Below are positions 36,419 through 48,560 of a stretch of DNA of 64,000 bases, in pieces. The notes beneath the pieces were generated by a model. It was not told where the DNA came from and ran no database searches. It saw nothing but the letters and a program-made list of their open reading frames with translations. This DNA is from Nymphaea colorata (Eukaryota; Streptophyta; Magnoliopsida; Nymphaeales; Nymphaeaceae), in the NCBI RefSeq assembly GCF_008831285.2, contig NC_045145.1, forward strand, positions 10,662,802 through 10,726,801, read 5' to 3'. The position numbers and the translations under genes are program-made. The stretch's first letter is position 1; the number at the start of each line of letters is the position of its first letter.

Positions 36419-36661
36419 GAAAATTGAATGGCGACTCTAGCTTTTTAGAGTCACCCAGCCATCTAATCTGCACCGTCCAATTTAACATGATGGACGGTTA
36501 AGAGAAAAATAAGGAAAAAAAGGTGATGGGCATTTTCGTCATTTAATATTAGTTTACACATTTTTTTCGTTGTTTTTCTTTCAACCATCCATCTGCTTTA
36601 GATGAAAGGTCTTGGTTAGATGACTAGGTAACTTTAGATAACCAGAGTCATCATTCACTCA
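36419..36661. mobile_element. Foldback MITE inside a TA/GT microsatellite, copy 2 (inverted)
   Basis: About 243 bp starting AAAATTGAATGGCGACTCTAG and ending CCAGAGTCATCATTCACTC. The start matches the reversed right arm of the copy at 18787-19018. GT/AT repeats lie to its left and (CT)n(AT)n to 36730 on its right. Confidence 0.7.
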
Positions 36662-36732
<71 letters not shown>

Positions 36733-36876
36733 CAAGCTGTTTGAAATTGCTTTGCTCTATATCTGCATGCTTACCCACGCCCATGTGACATAAATCTTTG
36801 TTATGTGACCTAAATGTAGTGGATTTGTTCTTCTATTACATCAGGAGTAGCTTTATAAATATGTTTGTCTGCTGAC

Positions 36877-37231
36877 CTAAAACATGTGGGTACGGGTACA
36901 GACACAACAACTTTAAAAACATGTGGGTACGGGGATACGGCAGAATATATGGGTACGGGTGTATGGCAGAATATATGTATATATGCAAAATAACACAAAA
37001 AAATCAAAATGAAAGCAACATTTTAATAAACAAGTGATATAAATAAGAACATTATACGGTAATGAACAATAACTCTAAGAATAGAATGAAAAGTAAGGTG
37101 AAAAAAATTAAATCAAAGTAAAATTAAGCAGTTTCCATCTATAGGTACCCAAGTGTGTCCAAGTACCCATTTTGGGTACGGGTACGGCGACACAGGTACG
37201 TGGACCTTACTGAAGTACCCATGTGACTTAG
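36877..37231. repeat. Probable relative of the 19.8-kb hAT MITE
   Basis: Starts CTAAAACATGTGGGTACGG and ends CCCATGTGACTTAG, with GGGTACGGG words inside both ends. Terminal similarity to CTAAGTCACACGG is clear, but no target duplication was found. Confidence 0.55.
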
Positions 37232-37385
37232 GTCACAGCCTTGTTGACATTTCAGGACATGAGACACTGTCATAGCCACGTTGGATCCATTCAATCCATT
37301 TGTACTGTTTTTTTGTCCAATTTGAGACTCAATCAACTTTGACCAAAGTTTTTTTTTTCTGGGTTTTTAACTTTTAAGTTTTTAG

Positions 37386-37725
37386 CACTGTTACAAATAT
37401 CATGAGATTCTTGAAAATCTCGTGATATTGATGAGGAAAACAAGTCAAATAAAAAAAACGGAATTTCTCATGAGATTTTGAAAATTTAGGCTAAAAAGAA
37501 AATCTGACGATTTTCTTTGCAATTTGTTTGTGACTTTTTGGTGATTTTTTGCCTTTTTGTTTTTCAATTATTAGCTTCTTATTTAATCTCTAATTTTTAA
37601 GGTTTTTCACTTTTTAAAATTTGCTAAGATTTTTCCCAAAATTTTCCCTAGAGAATCAACTTTGTTGAAAAATGCCCGAGAGAAATCTCACCGATATTTT
37701 CCTGTGAACAATATTTGTGACAATG
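37386..37725. mobile_element. CATTGTCAC-family MITE, 340 bp
   Basis: Starts CACTGTTACAAATATCATG and ends ATATTTGTGACAATG, giving an imperfect terminal inverted repeat of about 15 bp. Flanks GTTTTTAG and GCTTGTAG match at 6 of 8. Contains a palindromic CATGAGATTC...AATCTCGTGAT segment. Confidence 0.65.
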
Positions 37726-37997
37726 GCTTGTAGTTATCTTTTTTTATTTTCTTATTTGTATTATCTTTTTCTCTAAAACCTATTAATTGCAAACACTTTT
37801 ATGTTATGTTTGTTTATCAACTTGTCAACTATTTTTTTGACAATCTTGTTCTTGACAATCTTGTGCATACATATATATTATTTATATATAATATGTTTCT
37901 ATCTATATATATTATTTATATATAATATGTTGCATCGGTCTGCATGTGTGAGACATTCGACATCTAGATGGATGGATGGCCGGAGGATTTCAGCTTC

Positions 37998-38001
<4 letters not shown>

Positions 38002-38075
<74 letters not shown>
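38002..38075. repeat. (AT)n microsatellite
   Basis: About 74 bases of AT repeat, 255 bp before the next exon of the Myb/SANT gene. Confidence 0.95.
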
Positions 38076-38077
<2 letters not shown>

Positions 38078-38329
38078 TCAATTTTTTAATAATTGGTCTG
38101 CACCCTCTACCCATGCCTGCATCCATGTGACAATTAAAATCGTTCGACAAACTTGGTTTTACCATCAAAACAAGTATCTTCAATATGGTCTTGGACTCTT
38201 GATGTTAGTACCTGATTTTTAGTGTAATCAAATGGATTGTTTCATGCTATTGAGTATAAAATAATATGCTTCCACAAATTCATTTGGATATTTTTCACTT
38301 TCTTATGTACAAGAATAATGGGTTTACAG

Positions 38330-39339
38330 GTAGTGAAGGGACAGAAAGCCCAGCCACCAATCGTGATAGGAAGAAATTGAATTGGACTCCGCTCATGGAT
38401 CGTTATTTCATAAGTCTTATGGTAGAAGAAGTTCACAGAGGTACCAGGAATGATGACTCATTCAGTACGCATGGTTGGAACCGTATAGAGAGGGAATTTC
38501 AGAAGAGATTTGGCATTCAATTCCATAGGGACTCAATGAGAGTTCGGCTAGAGAGTTTAAGAAAGCAGTTTAATTGCATGAAGACCTTAAGTGAGGAAAG
38601 AGGATTTGTTTGGAATCATGAGATACAAATGATCACAGCTTCTGATGAGAGCTTGTGGGATGACTACACGAAGGTCTCTTATTTTTCATGTTTCCAGACT
38701 CGGTAGTAACATAGGAAGATAAAGTTGCAGATATTTTTGACATGTTGATGAATGCAGGTACACCCTGAAGCACGTGAATACAAAGGTACAAAACTACCAT
38801 ATTATGAAGATCTGTGTTCTATATTTTCTCCTCTGATTGTCAATGGAAGATACAACACAACAGGGGCTGATCTTCACAGAAAAGAAATTGTCCTTGCTAT
38901 GGAAGCTGTTAGAGCTGCTGGACATCCATTATCTTCCCTTATATCTAGTGGTCGTGGACATCAAGCCAATGGTGTACAAGACTCATCAGAATTGGCTGTG
39001 GATAAAGATATATCAAACAAGCGAAGGAAGCATTTATGTGTGACCCCACCAAGTTTAGATTGTTCAAGGAAATCTTATGCAGTTACTTGTGATGTGGTGA
39101 AAGCTCTTCAGCAGATGGCAGCTGCTGTTAATGGCTTAGCAAGTGCATTTAAAGAGGTCAAGAACTGTCAACTTGTAGAGAAGTATATTTCTGCTCTCAG
39201 TGAGATACCTGGCATGGATCCAGATCTCTTTTTAGCTGCTTGTGATCTTCTGGAGGATGAAAGAAAAGCTAGGACATTTTTAGCACTTAACATGGACCTA
39301 CGGAAGAGATGGTTGATTAAAAAGCTTCGTCCTTTCTAA
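38330..39339 (+). CDS. Myb/SANT-like domain protein, second module and C-terminus
   Basis: Exon 38330-38673 follows TTTACAG and encodes KLNWTPLMDRYFISLMVEEV, WNRIEREFQKRFG and SLWDDYTK. Exon 38758-39339 follows AATGCAG and encodes VHPEAREYKGTKLPYYEDL, a linker with a basic NKRRKH patch (possible nuclear signal), and the C-terminal ISALSEIPGMDPDLFLAACD / MDLRKRWLIKKLRPF region. The stop is at 39337. Frames are open and the splice sites are canonical. The first two bases complete the phase-1 codon left at 25015. Each module has an intron just before the D/VHPE motif, at the same place as in the Harbinger ORF1 (E|KYPN). Plant proteins of this layout include the L10-interacting MYB and At2g24960 groups. 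The precise orthologue is unknown. Confidence 0.82.
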
Positions 39340-42300
39340 CAATAACATTGTTGGTATGTCTGTTTTTTTTTTTTCCATTTTTGCTTTCATCTGATGTGTA
39401 ATTATGTGATAGAAGTTTCTTCTGATAACCTTAAATCCTTTTTAAACATGACACTATTAGTAATTGATTGTCTAATACACCTTTTTTTTTACATGGTAGA
39501 GACATTGTTACGCAATTCCATCTTTGATTTTTGACATCATATCTCCATGTTACCTTGGATTTAATTTAGTTCAATAATTTGGTTGTAGCTTTATTTACTA
39601 TCCTGGAGATATTTTGCTCTTTGTTGGTGTGGATGTTAGCTATTTAAGCATTTCTATAGATAGTTGATTTCAAGGTTCTTTAATTAAGAGCAAACCTCGT
39701 CTTAAAGTTTGCATCTTTGAAAGTCAGCGGCAGTGAAGTCATCAATGATGGTGAGATGCTGAGCCATATGATGCAGAATGTAGTTCATTTGCAAAGAAAT
39801 TGAATCCAGCTATAGCTGTGCGTCCGCTGGAGTGTAGAAGTGCCTGCCCTGCAGCTCGGCAGAACTTGAGTAATGCAATTTATTTGCTGCAATTTGTCAG
39901 CTCATAAAAATGAATCTGTTGCTGTTATGGTAGCATTTATCTGTACGGAGATATTAAGGTTTTGAGGTTTGGAATTATTCATGAACAAGGAAAATGAGAG
40001 TGAAAAACGATTAAAGCTTCTATGGACATGTTCTCCTTGACAGAAAAGAGTAGCAAGGAATATGGTACATGACAGCTTATACGTGCCAAAATCACAACTT
40101 CATGGGATCCTAATCAGAAGAGTTTAGTTTATGTTTTGAGCCCACAATAACAAATGTTACTTCAACTACTGAATCCATCGTGATTGAAAAATTCGTAGGG
40201 GATGAATAGAGTTGGCTTAGTCAGAGTTGCACCATCAAGATTCAAGACGGAGGTTGCCTTCAATTTGCTTTCTTTCCGACGCAAACCTGCAGGGAGTCGA
40301 GGCCTCCCTTGACCATTTTATTTAACAAAAATTGGAGCTATACACAAAGCTACAGAAACAGCTGAGGCAAAGTGCACGTACATTATGGGCAACCAAAACG
40401 AGTGTACCGACGCTATACAGCAGAGAACATTAGAAAGTAAGCCCCCACAGGGGAAAGCTGACGTACAGTTCCTCGCATCGAAAGGATAGTCCTTTCCAGA
40501 ATCTGGAGAGGAATGTTTCCGTCATCAATTTGGGGTGCCCAAGCCTTCTTCAAAATGTTAGTTAAGGATCTGAGGACCGAAGTCCTTCCTTCAATGGATC
40601 TGCAGCAAAAAGGGATTTCCACTTCTGTTATTGGAGAAAATCCCTATTCGAGAATAGGAGTCATCTATGTTGGAGAGACATTGGGAAAGGGCAACCATCT
40701 CCGGAAAAAGGAGTTCCTCGCCATTGACTATATGAGTAACATGATATGCATCATGGGAGCCCTTGCTGATCACTGCACCAATAAAACCTGTTTGGAATTG
40801 AGAGTAAGGGAGATAATGAAGATGAGAAGTTCATGTTTGCCATTGGAAGGCAACGGTCCACATTGGATACCAGTTTATCCAAAAATCAACCTCCTTAGTG
40901 AGATCTTGCCAATCAATGGATAGGATGTGCTCAATGCAACTTCGCCTAGATGTAAAGCTTCATTTCTGAGGTTCCAGATCTTCCAGATAGAAAAGAGGGA
41001 AAAATTGTAATCCAGCACCTACCTAGCCAGCCTCTTCAATTTCAAAGGGGTGGGACTGTTATTCTCAATGTTATCCCTTGACGTGAAATTAAGTGGTTCT
41101 GCAATTCGAAACAATGTTATCAAAATTAGTTTGTGAATCGAATCAGAAAGCAAATCGGGATTGGAAAATCGTTTGTGAATCGGATTAATTAAAACATACT
41201 TTTTTAAGATATATTTTTTATGATTAGAATGCACATTTTAGATAATAATAATAATAATTTGTAATAGTCAAAATAATAACGTAATAATAACACCTCGATA
41301 ATAATATTTTCATAGAAAAAAATATATTTTTGTTCTTATTTCACAGGCGAAGGCTCCTGCCCCACTTTTATCTATATTCCCTAATATTCCTTCCCTTTTT
41401 AGGAAGGACATTTTTTCCCCATCACAACAGGAAGACTGGAATTTGAACGATTCTTTGAGGCTTTGGAATCAGATGCTCCATTGAAGAGGATCTGATTCGA
41501 TTCGGCCGATTCAGTCCGATTTTGACAACACGGGCTTGAAATTCTACTGATTCCAAGTACCGCGATTTCCCAGGTAACTAACGGAGGAACATAGGCCGCA
41601 CTTTTGGATGCTTATGGAGGCAATTAATTGATTTATTTGAAAGTCATAACATTCAAATTCAAAATCAACAATTTCAAACTGCATAACGTTTCCCACATAA
41701 CTTGAATGTTTTATGAAGATGCATAAATCAAGATCACAACACCATAAAAAAATATGAGTAAGAGCAAAGAAGTTTCTCAACTCGACTGTCACATAACAGC
41801 AGTAAATCGATACACAAGTATAAACTAGAGAGCTTTTATGACACATGCAACAAAATTGTCTTGGTTGCAGGCCCTATGCATACTGCAAGAAGCTTAATGA
41901 AAAGAAATTCCGGGCAGAATATGTTGAAAGAAATCACCTTTCACATCTAATTTTGCCTTTGAAATTAGATTAAAAATTTGGAGTTCATAAAAGTTTGTCA
42001 AAAATCACAATCTAGGTTGACTAATGAACATGGCCAAATGTGGAGGCGACGCTTTATTCAAAATGTGCAGTGGGTTTTTATGACATTTGGATCAAATATT
42101 TACTTATTGAGCTAAGGTTTTCTTCCTATTGCTTTTTACAATAAATTTTGAAACTATTTTAAGTCAAATATCTCAAAATAATTATGCAACACAAATACTC
42201 CCATTTAGTCATGGTAAGAACTCAAACGAGTCAAGTCATTGGATTAATGCTTTAGGTTCAATTCCATATAAATAGCACTATGCGTCCACTTCAAAATTAT

Positions 42301-43512
42301 GAAATTAAGGAATCTGGTCCGTTTGTTTGGCATCAAAAATTGTGCTAACAAAGATCATCTCGCGTGACATTTTTATTCCACAACAAATACAGGTCAATAG
42401 ATGCACGTTAGACTTTATCAGTGACTCTGACTAAGGATAAGCACTTAAAGATGTGTTTCAGGCCTTCTCACCACACCAGAATAAAAACCAAACTCAAGCT
42501 ATAACTAATTTATAGGAGGTTCCACCTTACTCTCAAACCTGGACCATGCTTTCCTATTTGATAAAACAATCAAAAGATAATTTTCTTTGGACTCGAACTA
42601 CCAATTGAGGCTGCAGATTCAATCCACCACACAGGATTAAAGTTTGAAGATGGTGACGCTATTAAATAAGAAAATGTCATTTTGTAAATGCCCTTAGGTT
42701 TGAGCAGTGACCCAGCAAATGAAAAATGAACATTCCAGAAGCATCCTTGACTTGTTTTCATAACTAAAATGCTTTATGGTATGCCACGACTGATTTTCGT
42801 ACTTGCCACCTTTATTTCGGCAAATCGTCTTGCTTTCTCATTTCTAAATGCAACAACTTCACTTTCCCTGTTCGACGTTGGAAACTAATCGACTCCACAC
42901 ACGATGACGAATACTTACAAACGTGTTAAACATTGAACAAAGGCATTTAAAGGTTGGAAAGTAAAGGAGATTATATTGGTCAATTCGTCATGATTATGTC
43001 CAATGAAAATATAGGTTGTTACAATTGACATGCCAGCACATTTATAATCATATGTGCCATAATATACTTGAACAGCACATATAAAACCATTGCCATTATT
43101 TTAGCATCAAGTATGTCTAAAATTCCAAACAGTGTCATTAGTTCAGATGATATCTTCTATGCTAATAAAGTTGCAATGAGATACCTCATTTAGCTATGGC
43201 AGATATGCTGACTTAGTAGTGGCAAAGTAACTTTAAATGTATCATTGTGAACATGTACGTTCGATGTATCAATGTATAACATTATCATTCTATTATAGTT
43301 ATATTATACTAATTTATATGACTGCACAACTATATTATAGTAACTACAAAACCAAGCTTCTTATATAATATATAAATTCTATAAAATACTATTAACATTA
43401 TAATGACATACATTGTCATTTTAGTGGTGAGTTACATATAACTTTAACCAAACCATTGCTTGATGCAAGCATCTTATAGAATGCTAGATCAAATTTATGT
43501 GGCATTACTACT
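39340..43512. other. Downstream of the Myb/SANT gene; no gene recognised
   Basis: 39340-39900 is probably 3'-UTR and flank. 40320-41000 is less AT-rich and open on both strands (for example 40513-40923 on plus), but I recognise no domain and call no gene. 41000-43500 is AT-rich and featureless to me. Confidence 0.5.
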
Positions 43513-43520
43513 GTTGTAAT

Positions 43521-44278
43521 CAATGTTATCTGTATCGTACGATACGTATCGTATATGTCAAAGAAACCTATACGATACGTGTTCAATACACGATACGCGT
43601 GTGTATCGTACCCGTTCCAGCCGTATCGTACGATACGGGCGATACACCCCCGTATCGTACGATACGGGAGAAAACATAAAATTCTTTATTTTTTAAAAGT
43701 TTAAACACTCCTTCCTCTCTCTCTTCTTGTATTTAAAGACTCCAATAGACATAGGAAGGAGAAATTTTGCGTATTTTCATAAAAATTAATCGATGATTCA
43801 TCGATTTGGGAGATATCATCGTTCAATCATGAAATATGATAACTATATGTTTGAACTTATAAAATTCTGATGTAATCTAAGTCTTAAAACTCCAAGACTT
43901 AAGACTCTAAGTCCTCAAATTTTATAAAATTTTCAAGTTTAAAATTGTGATAGATGCTTATTGTGTTAATTTGAATATTTGATTTCTTATTTTTGAATGT
44001 GTTGTTGATAGTATACACAAGAATGTTCCTTATGTATGATGATCTTTTTTATATTTGAATACATTTTTTTATTTTTCTTGATTTCTGATTTTTTGTTCAT
44101 TGTTTTCAGATTTTTGAGAATTTTTGTCTATTTTTTCTGATTTTTAAATATTTTTTAAAATTAAAAAAATAATTTTACGATACGTTATGCTACGTTTACG
44201 ATACGTTATGATACGGCGTATAGGTCGGCCCGACCGATACGCGATACGCTACGCCTTTTATAACATTGGTTGTAATCA
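43521..44278. mobile_element. hAT-type MITE rich in GTATCGTACGATACG, copy 1
   Basis: 758 bp with CAATGTTAT at the start and its complement ATAACATTG at the end. GTTGTAAT lies directly outside on both sides (43513-43520 and 44279-44286), a perfect 8-bp duplication. The left 150 bp and right 60 bp are packed with ATCGTACGAT-type palindromes; the middle is AT-rich. Ends resemble those of the hAT at 26.0-29.3 kb (CAATGTTGTA, CGTATCG, TATCGGTCGGGC), a possible source of transposase. Confidence 0.9.
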
Positions 44279-44286
44279 TACCACAC

Positions 44287-46380
44287 TAGTGTTTAGACAA
44301 ATGTAACATTTTTATAGACATTGTTACTATTATGACAATATACAATGTTTAGCTAATTTGTCACCTGTAAGAGCAGTTCTAAAGGCTGTCAATGACGATA
44401 ATGATGACACAAATGACATAGTGGTTCACTTGTGATTGAAGATGATTTCCAACATAAGAAAAATATCCTTGATGCACATGGAATAGAAGAAAGTGTTTAA
44501 ACAATAGGGCATATGCACTAATAAAATAGTTGCGAGTTTTATTATGTATGCAATGATGATCTTGATGTACATAGATAGGAAAATGTTCTAGTAGATGTGC
44601 AGTATGTTTGAGAGAACACAATATGAGTTTGGTGTATGCAAAGATCATCACGATGCAGAAAAGGGGATAGCTAGATGTGAGAATCTACAAACAATGCAGT
44701 AGTGAGTTTTATGAATGCAAGCATCCTCTTGACATGCATAGACAAGATAAAAGCATTCTAATGAATACGAACATGCATGAACAGGGTGGAGATGATTTTG
44801 TCATTCCATGTGTTGGAATGGGGTTTAGTAACAACAAAGATGCCATCATATGTTGGAATAGGTTTATACTCACCCATGGGTTTAGCATTAGGAGCGTAAA
44901 AAAAAAAATGAAAATAGATTACTGTAAAAAAACATGTATGTCAGAAAGGTGGATTGCTATAGCATAGTAAGACCAACAAAATCCATAGCGGATGCCTTGC
45001 AAAGATGGTAGCGAGAAGACTTCCAAATGACATTTTTTTTGTTAGGAGTTCGATTGCTAATCACAACATCCCTTAGTTTCTCTTCAGCTTGCATGCATGT
45101 TGAGGTTTCATCAAAAAATAACATCCATTCATTCACCAATTGGAGAGTAGTGCCTAATGCTAGTGTTCCTTTTAGGCAGACATGCAACTAAATCAACATG
45201 TGGATGGTAGGTGTGAGAATGCACCATCTAAAGAGCCATCTTCAATAAAGGAGAGTGAATATTATGAAGAGTGGTAAAATACATCTCTTTACAGGTCATC
45301 TCCAAAAGAAGTCAAACATAGACCCCAACTTTAGTGCCCTTCAGTTGAATAAGGATGATAATGTAACAAACATGTGTTGGGTGCACACTCATTCACCACT
45401 ATGCTACAAGTGCTTCAATGATGTTTTTCCATTTGAAATTTTGGAAGTTCTTTCCTTAGCTCTTTGCAATTCTCTTCTTTTTCTTCTTTTTTTCCAACAT
45501 TGGGGGCAAGTTCCTTCTTCAACTTCTACTCTTCAAAGGAGGATGAGGAGACCTCTTGGGAGACATCCTTAACACCTTGGAGGCTCATTTGGGAGACTTC
45601 TGGATCATCCGAAAACGAAATTTCATTTTCTTCAGCCAATCTATTTAGAGGTATGTAGTCAATATTTCAATCGTTTTTTTTTTCTTTTTCCCTTCTTCAT
45701 CTTTCCATAATCATATAAGATAGCTCTAAAATCTCCTCTTTAAAGTTAAAAGCTATTCTTGAGTGCACTGAGAGCATGAGCAAGGTGAAATAAAATTTTA
45801 TTTTTCATTCTAAGATCAAAATATATTTCTTTCTTTTCTTTGTTCATTGAATGTGTGCATTGTTTATGTTTGAGATGATGTTCATGCATAAGTTGATTGA
45901 TTTTTCAATTAATATTGAATGAGCGGTAAGATGAGTGCTTGGTTGGGATTTCTTTGACATTATGTTAATTTTGAATTGAGATTTGTCCAACTCGAAAAAA
46001 CCTTTACAAATGTGTACATGTTTAAATGCATTTTTATGACATTCTTACATTTAATATTTCTCTTAATCACCCGATTATGGATCAAAAGGAGAGCTTTATT
46101 ACATTATTAACCTTTTATTTATGTATTTTTTATTTTCTCCCATACCCAAAAATGGAAGAAATAAGTTTCCTTGTAATATAAAAAATACCTATTGTTTTAC
46201 ATGATCATATAAAAATATTTTAAATCTCATTTTCAAAAGAGAGTTCCAAAAAAGAAGAAGAAAAAAAAACCTCTTTAATGAGGCCTTAGACATTTAGCCT
46301 AAGATCTTGCATGAGCTTAAGTTCCTCTCCAGCCTACATAGAAAAATTAAAATCTAAAATACATTAAGTTATTTTTTTTA
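44287..46380. other. No gene recognised
   Basis: Several open frames under 110 codons on both strands; none shows a known domain. Confidence 0.5.
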
Positions 46381-46387
46381 TTTTAAT

Positions 46388-46558
46388 TGGCATATATATA
46401 TATGCATATATACACATATATATACATATATATGTACATAAATATCTCCATCTATTTTTCTCTTTGATTTAAAATATCCTTTTATGGACTTTCGTATACG
46501 TATATATATAAATATATGTACATGTATATTACACACACACTCTCTAGAATGGTCTTCT

Positions 46559-46613
<55 letters not shown>

Positions 46614-46714
46614 GATTTAAGATCTTATTTTTATAAAGTTTCTTGTACATATACGTATTATATACTTATATCTCTCTCTTTATTTTTAGAATCTTCTTTT
46701 CTTTGATTTAAGAT

Positions 46715-46805
<91 letters not shown>

Positions 46806-47098
46806 GACACACACACTCTTATGTCTTTCTCTTTTTCTGGAATCTTCTTTTATCTCTCTCATTGATTTAAAATCTTTTATAAATTTATACACACACACAT
46901 ATATAGCTATCTCTTCCTATAATCTCTCTCTCTCTCTCTCTCTCTCTTTGATTTAAAGTCTTCTATTATAAATTTTCACATAAGTATATATATACATATA
47001 TACATATGTATATCTCTATCGTTTTAAAATCTCCCTCTTTCCAAAAATCTTTTCTCTTTCTCTCTATTTTTTTGGCTTAAAATAATTTTTTATGAATG

Positions 47099-47188
<90 letters not shown>
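46388..47188. repeat. Dense microsatellite cluster
   Basis: Alternating (AT)n and (CT)n arrays: CT at 46557-46612 and 46925-46949, AT at 46716-46804 and 47100-47187, with short ACAC runs. Intervening words such as TTTGATTTAAGATCTT repeat four or more times, so the whole block looks like a decayed higher-order repeat. Confidence 0.85.
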
Positions 47189-47189
<1 letters not shown>

Positions 47190-48065
47190 TATCTTTATTA
47201 TTCTTTCTTTCACTCGTCCAAATATCTTTTTTCTAGGACCTAAAAATTTAATTTTTATTTGTTGACTTCATTAAGACTAAAACTCAAGTAATGACCTAAT
47301 GTTGAAATTATGCTTGATTGTTTATAATCCTATTTTACTTTAAAAAACTTTTTTTTTACAAGAATATTCATGTCAAAATTACAGAAAATACGCAAATGTA
47401 GGAAATTTAGATGTATGTGATGGTAGAAATGCTCATACATGTATGTTATGATATGAATGAACAATTTATTTTCAAGTATATAAAATGAATGGATTTATGT
47501 ATCCACAATCACTTATGAAATTCACTAATGATCACAAGCATTTTCTTAGTGAACTTAAGCAAGATAAGATAGAACTGTGGGTAGATAGTAACCAAATTAG
47601 AGCAATATCTCAAAAGGACAATAAACAGGATGAGTATAAAGATTTGTGACCCTTAGCTTTATTCGTTCTTAAATGGGTACTCAACTGAACAATAAGTTTC
47701 TTTACCTATCCAATTTCTAATTGATCAACCAACTTAATGTTTCAAGGAAACACTAAGTGATTTCAAAGAAATTTTCCAAAATATCAACATTAGCTTTTCA
47801 AGATTTTCAAATATTACTTGCAAAGATCTCCTGATTTTAAAATTTCTTAGATTAAAAGGGTTTATCCTCTCAAATGATACTTCAAAATTTTCTCATCCAA
47901 TATCAGTCTTCAAAAGTATTTCCAAGCAACACATCACATTTAGGGTAAAGAAGATATTTAAGTAAAAATAAAATGCATTAAGAATAAGCATAGTCCTTGG
48001 ATTAATTACATCCGTTAAAGGTACCGGGAATAGCCAATCCTCGTACCGACGGAAAAGATATGGAT
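47189..48065. other. No feature seen
   Basis: AT-rich sequence with no notable open frame or repeat. Confidence 0.55.
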
Positions 48066-48069
48066 TTTA

Positions 48070-48560
48070 TAATTAATAAGAGCTCCTTGGATTCCTCTGC
48101 TTCTCTAGATTATGCCTGTAAAGTTTTATAATTTTTGAAGTCGTCTATAAAAAAATATGGATTTTTGAATGACTGTCTGTCGCTGGAGTGTTTTCTGCGA
48201 CATAAAATCTGAAAACTACATCAGATTCCAGCGACCGGCGCTGCTAGCTCCGGTGTCAAAAAATAACAAATAAGCACTCGTTGGATTTGCCTGATTCTGA
48301 AGATTACTCTTGTAAAATTTCATAATTTTTGGATAAGCGGTTGAGGAGATACGGATTTTTGAGTGACCGCCTATCGCTGGAATGCTTTCCTGTAAAACCA
48401 GAAACTGAACGGTATTCCGGTGGCTGGCGCTGTCAGTTCCGCTTTCGGAAATTATCGAGCATGAGCTCGTTGGATTTACTTGCTTCTGAAGATTATCTCG
48501 GAAAAATTTCATAATTTTGAAAAACCCGATGAAGATATATTAATTTTTGAATGACTGTTG
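48070..48560. repeat. About 190-bp tandem repeat, roughly 2.5 diverged copies
   Basis: Units start near 48080, 48271 and 48461 with CTCGTTGGATTTGCC-like sequence, then GAAGATTA, TTTCATAATTTTTG, TGGATTTTTGA(G/A)TGAC and a TCGCTGGA...GGCGCTG part. Divergence between units is substantial. It could be LTR-internal satellite material; no retroelement ends were found. Confidence 0.75.

Noticed and set aside
37899-38183. Minus-strand open frame with Ile-Tyr repeats
   Set aside because: Translation of an (AT)n tract.
40413-40923. Overlapping open frames on both strands, up to 136 codons
   Set aside because: No recognisable domain, no supporting splice sites; described only as unassigned sequence.
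46686-46898. Minus-strand open frame with Ile-Tyr repeats
   Set aside because: Translation of an (AT)n tract in the microsatellite block.
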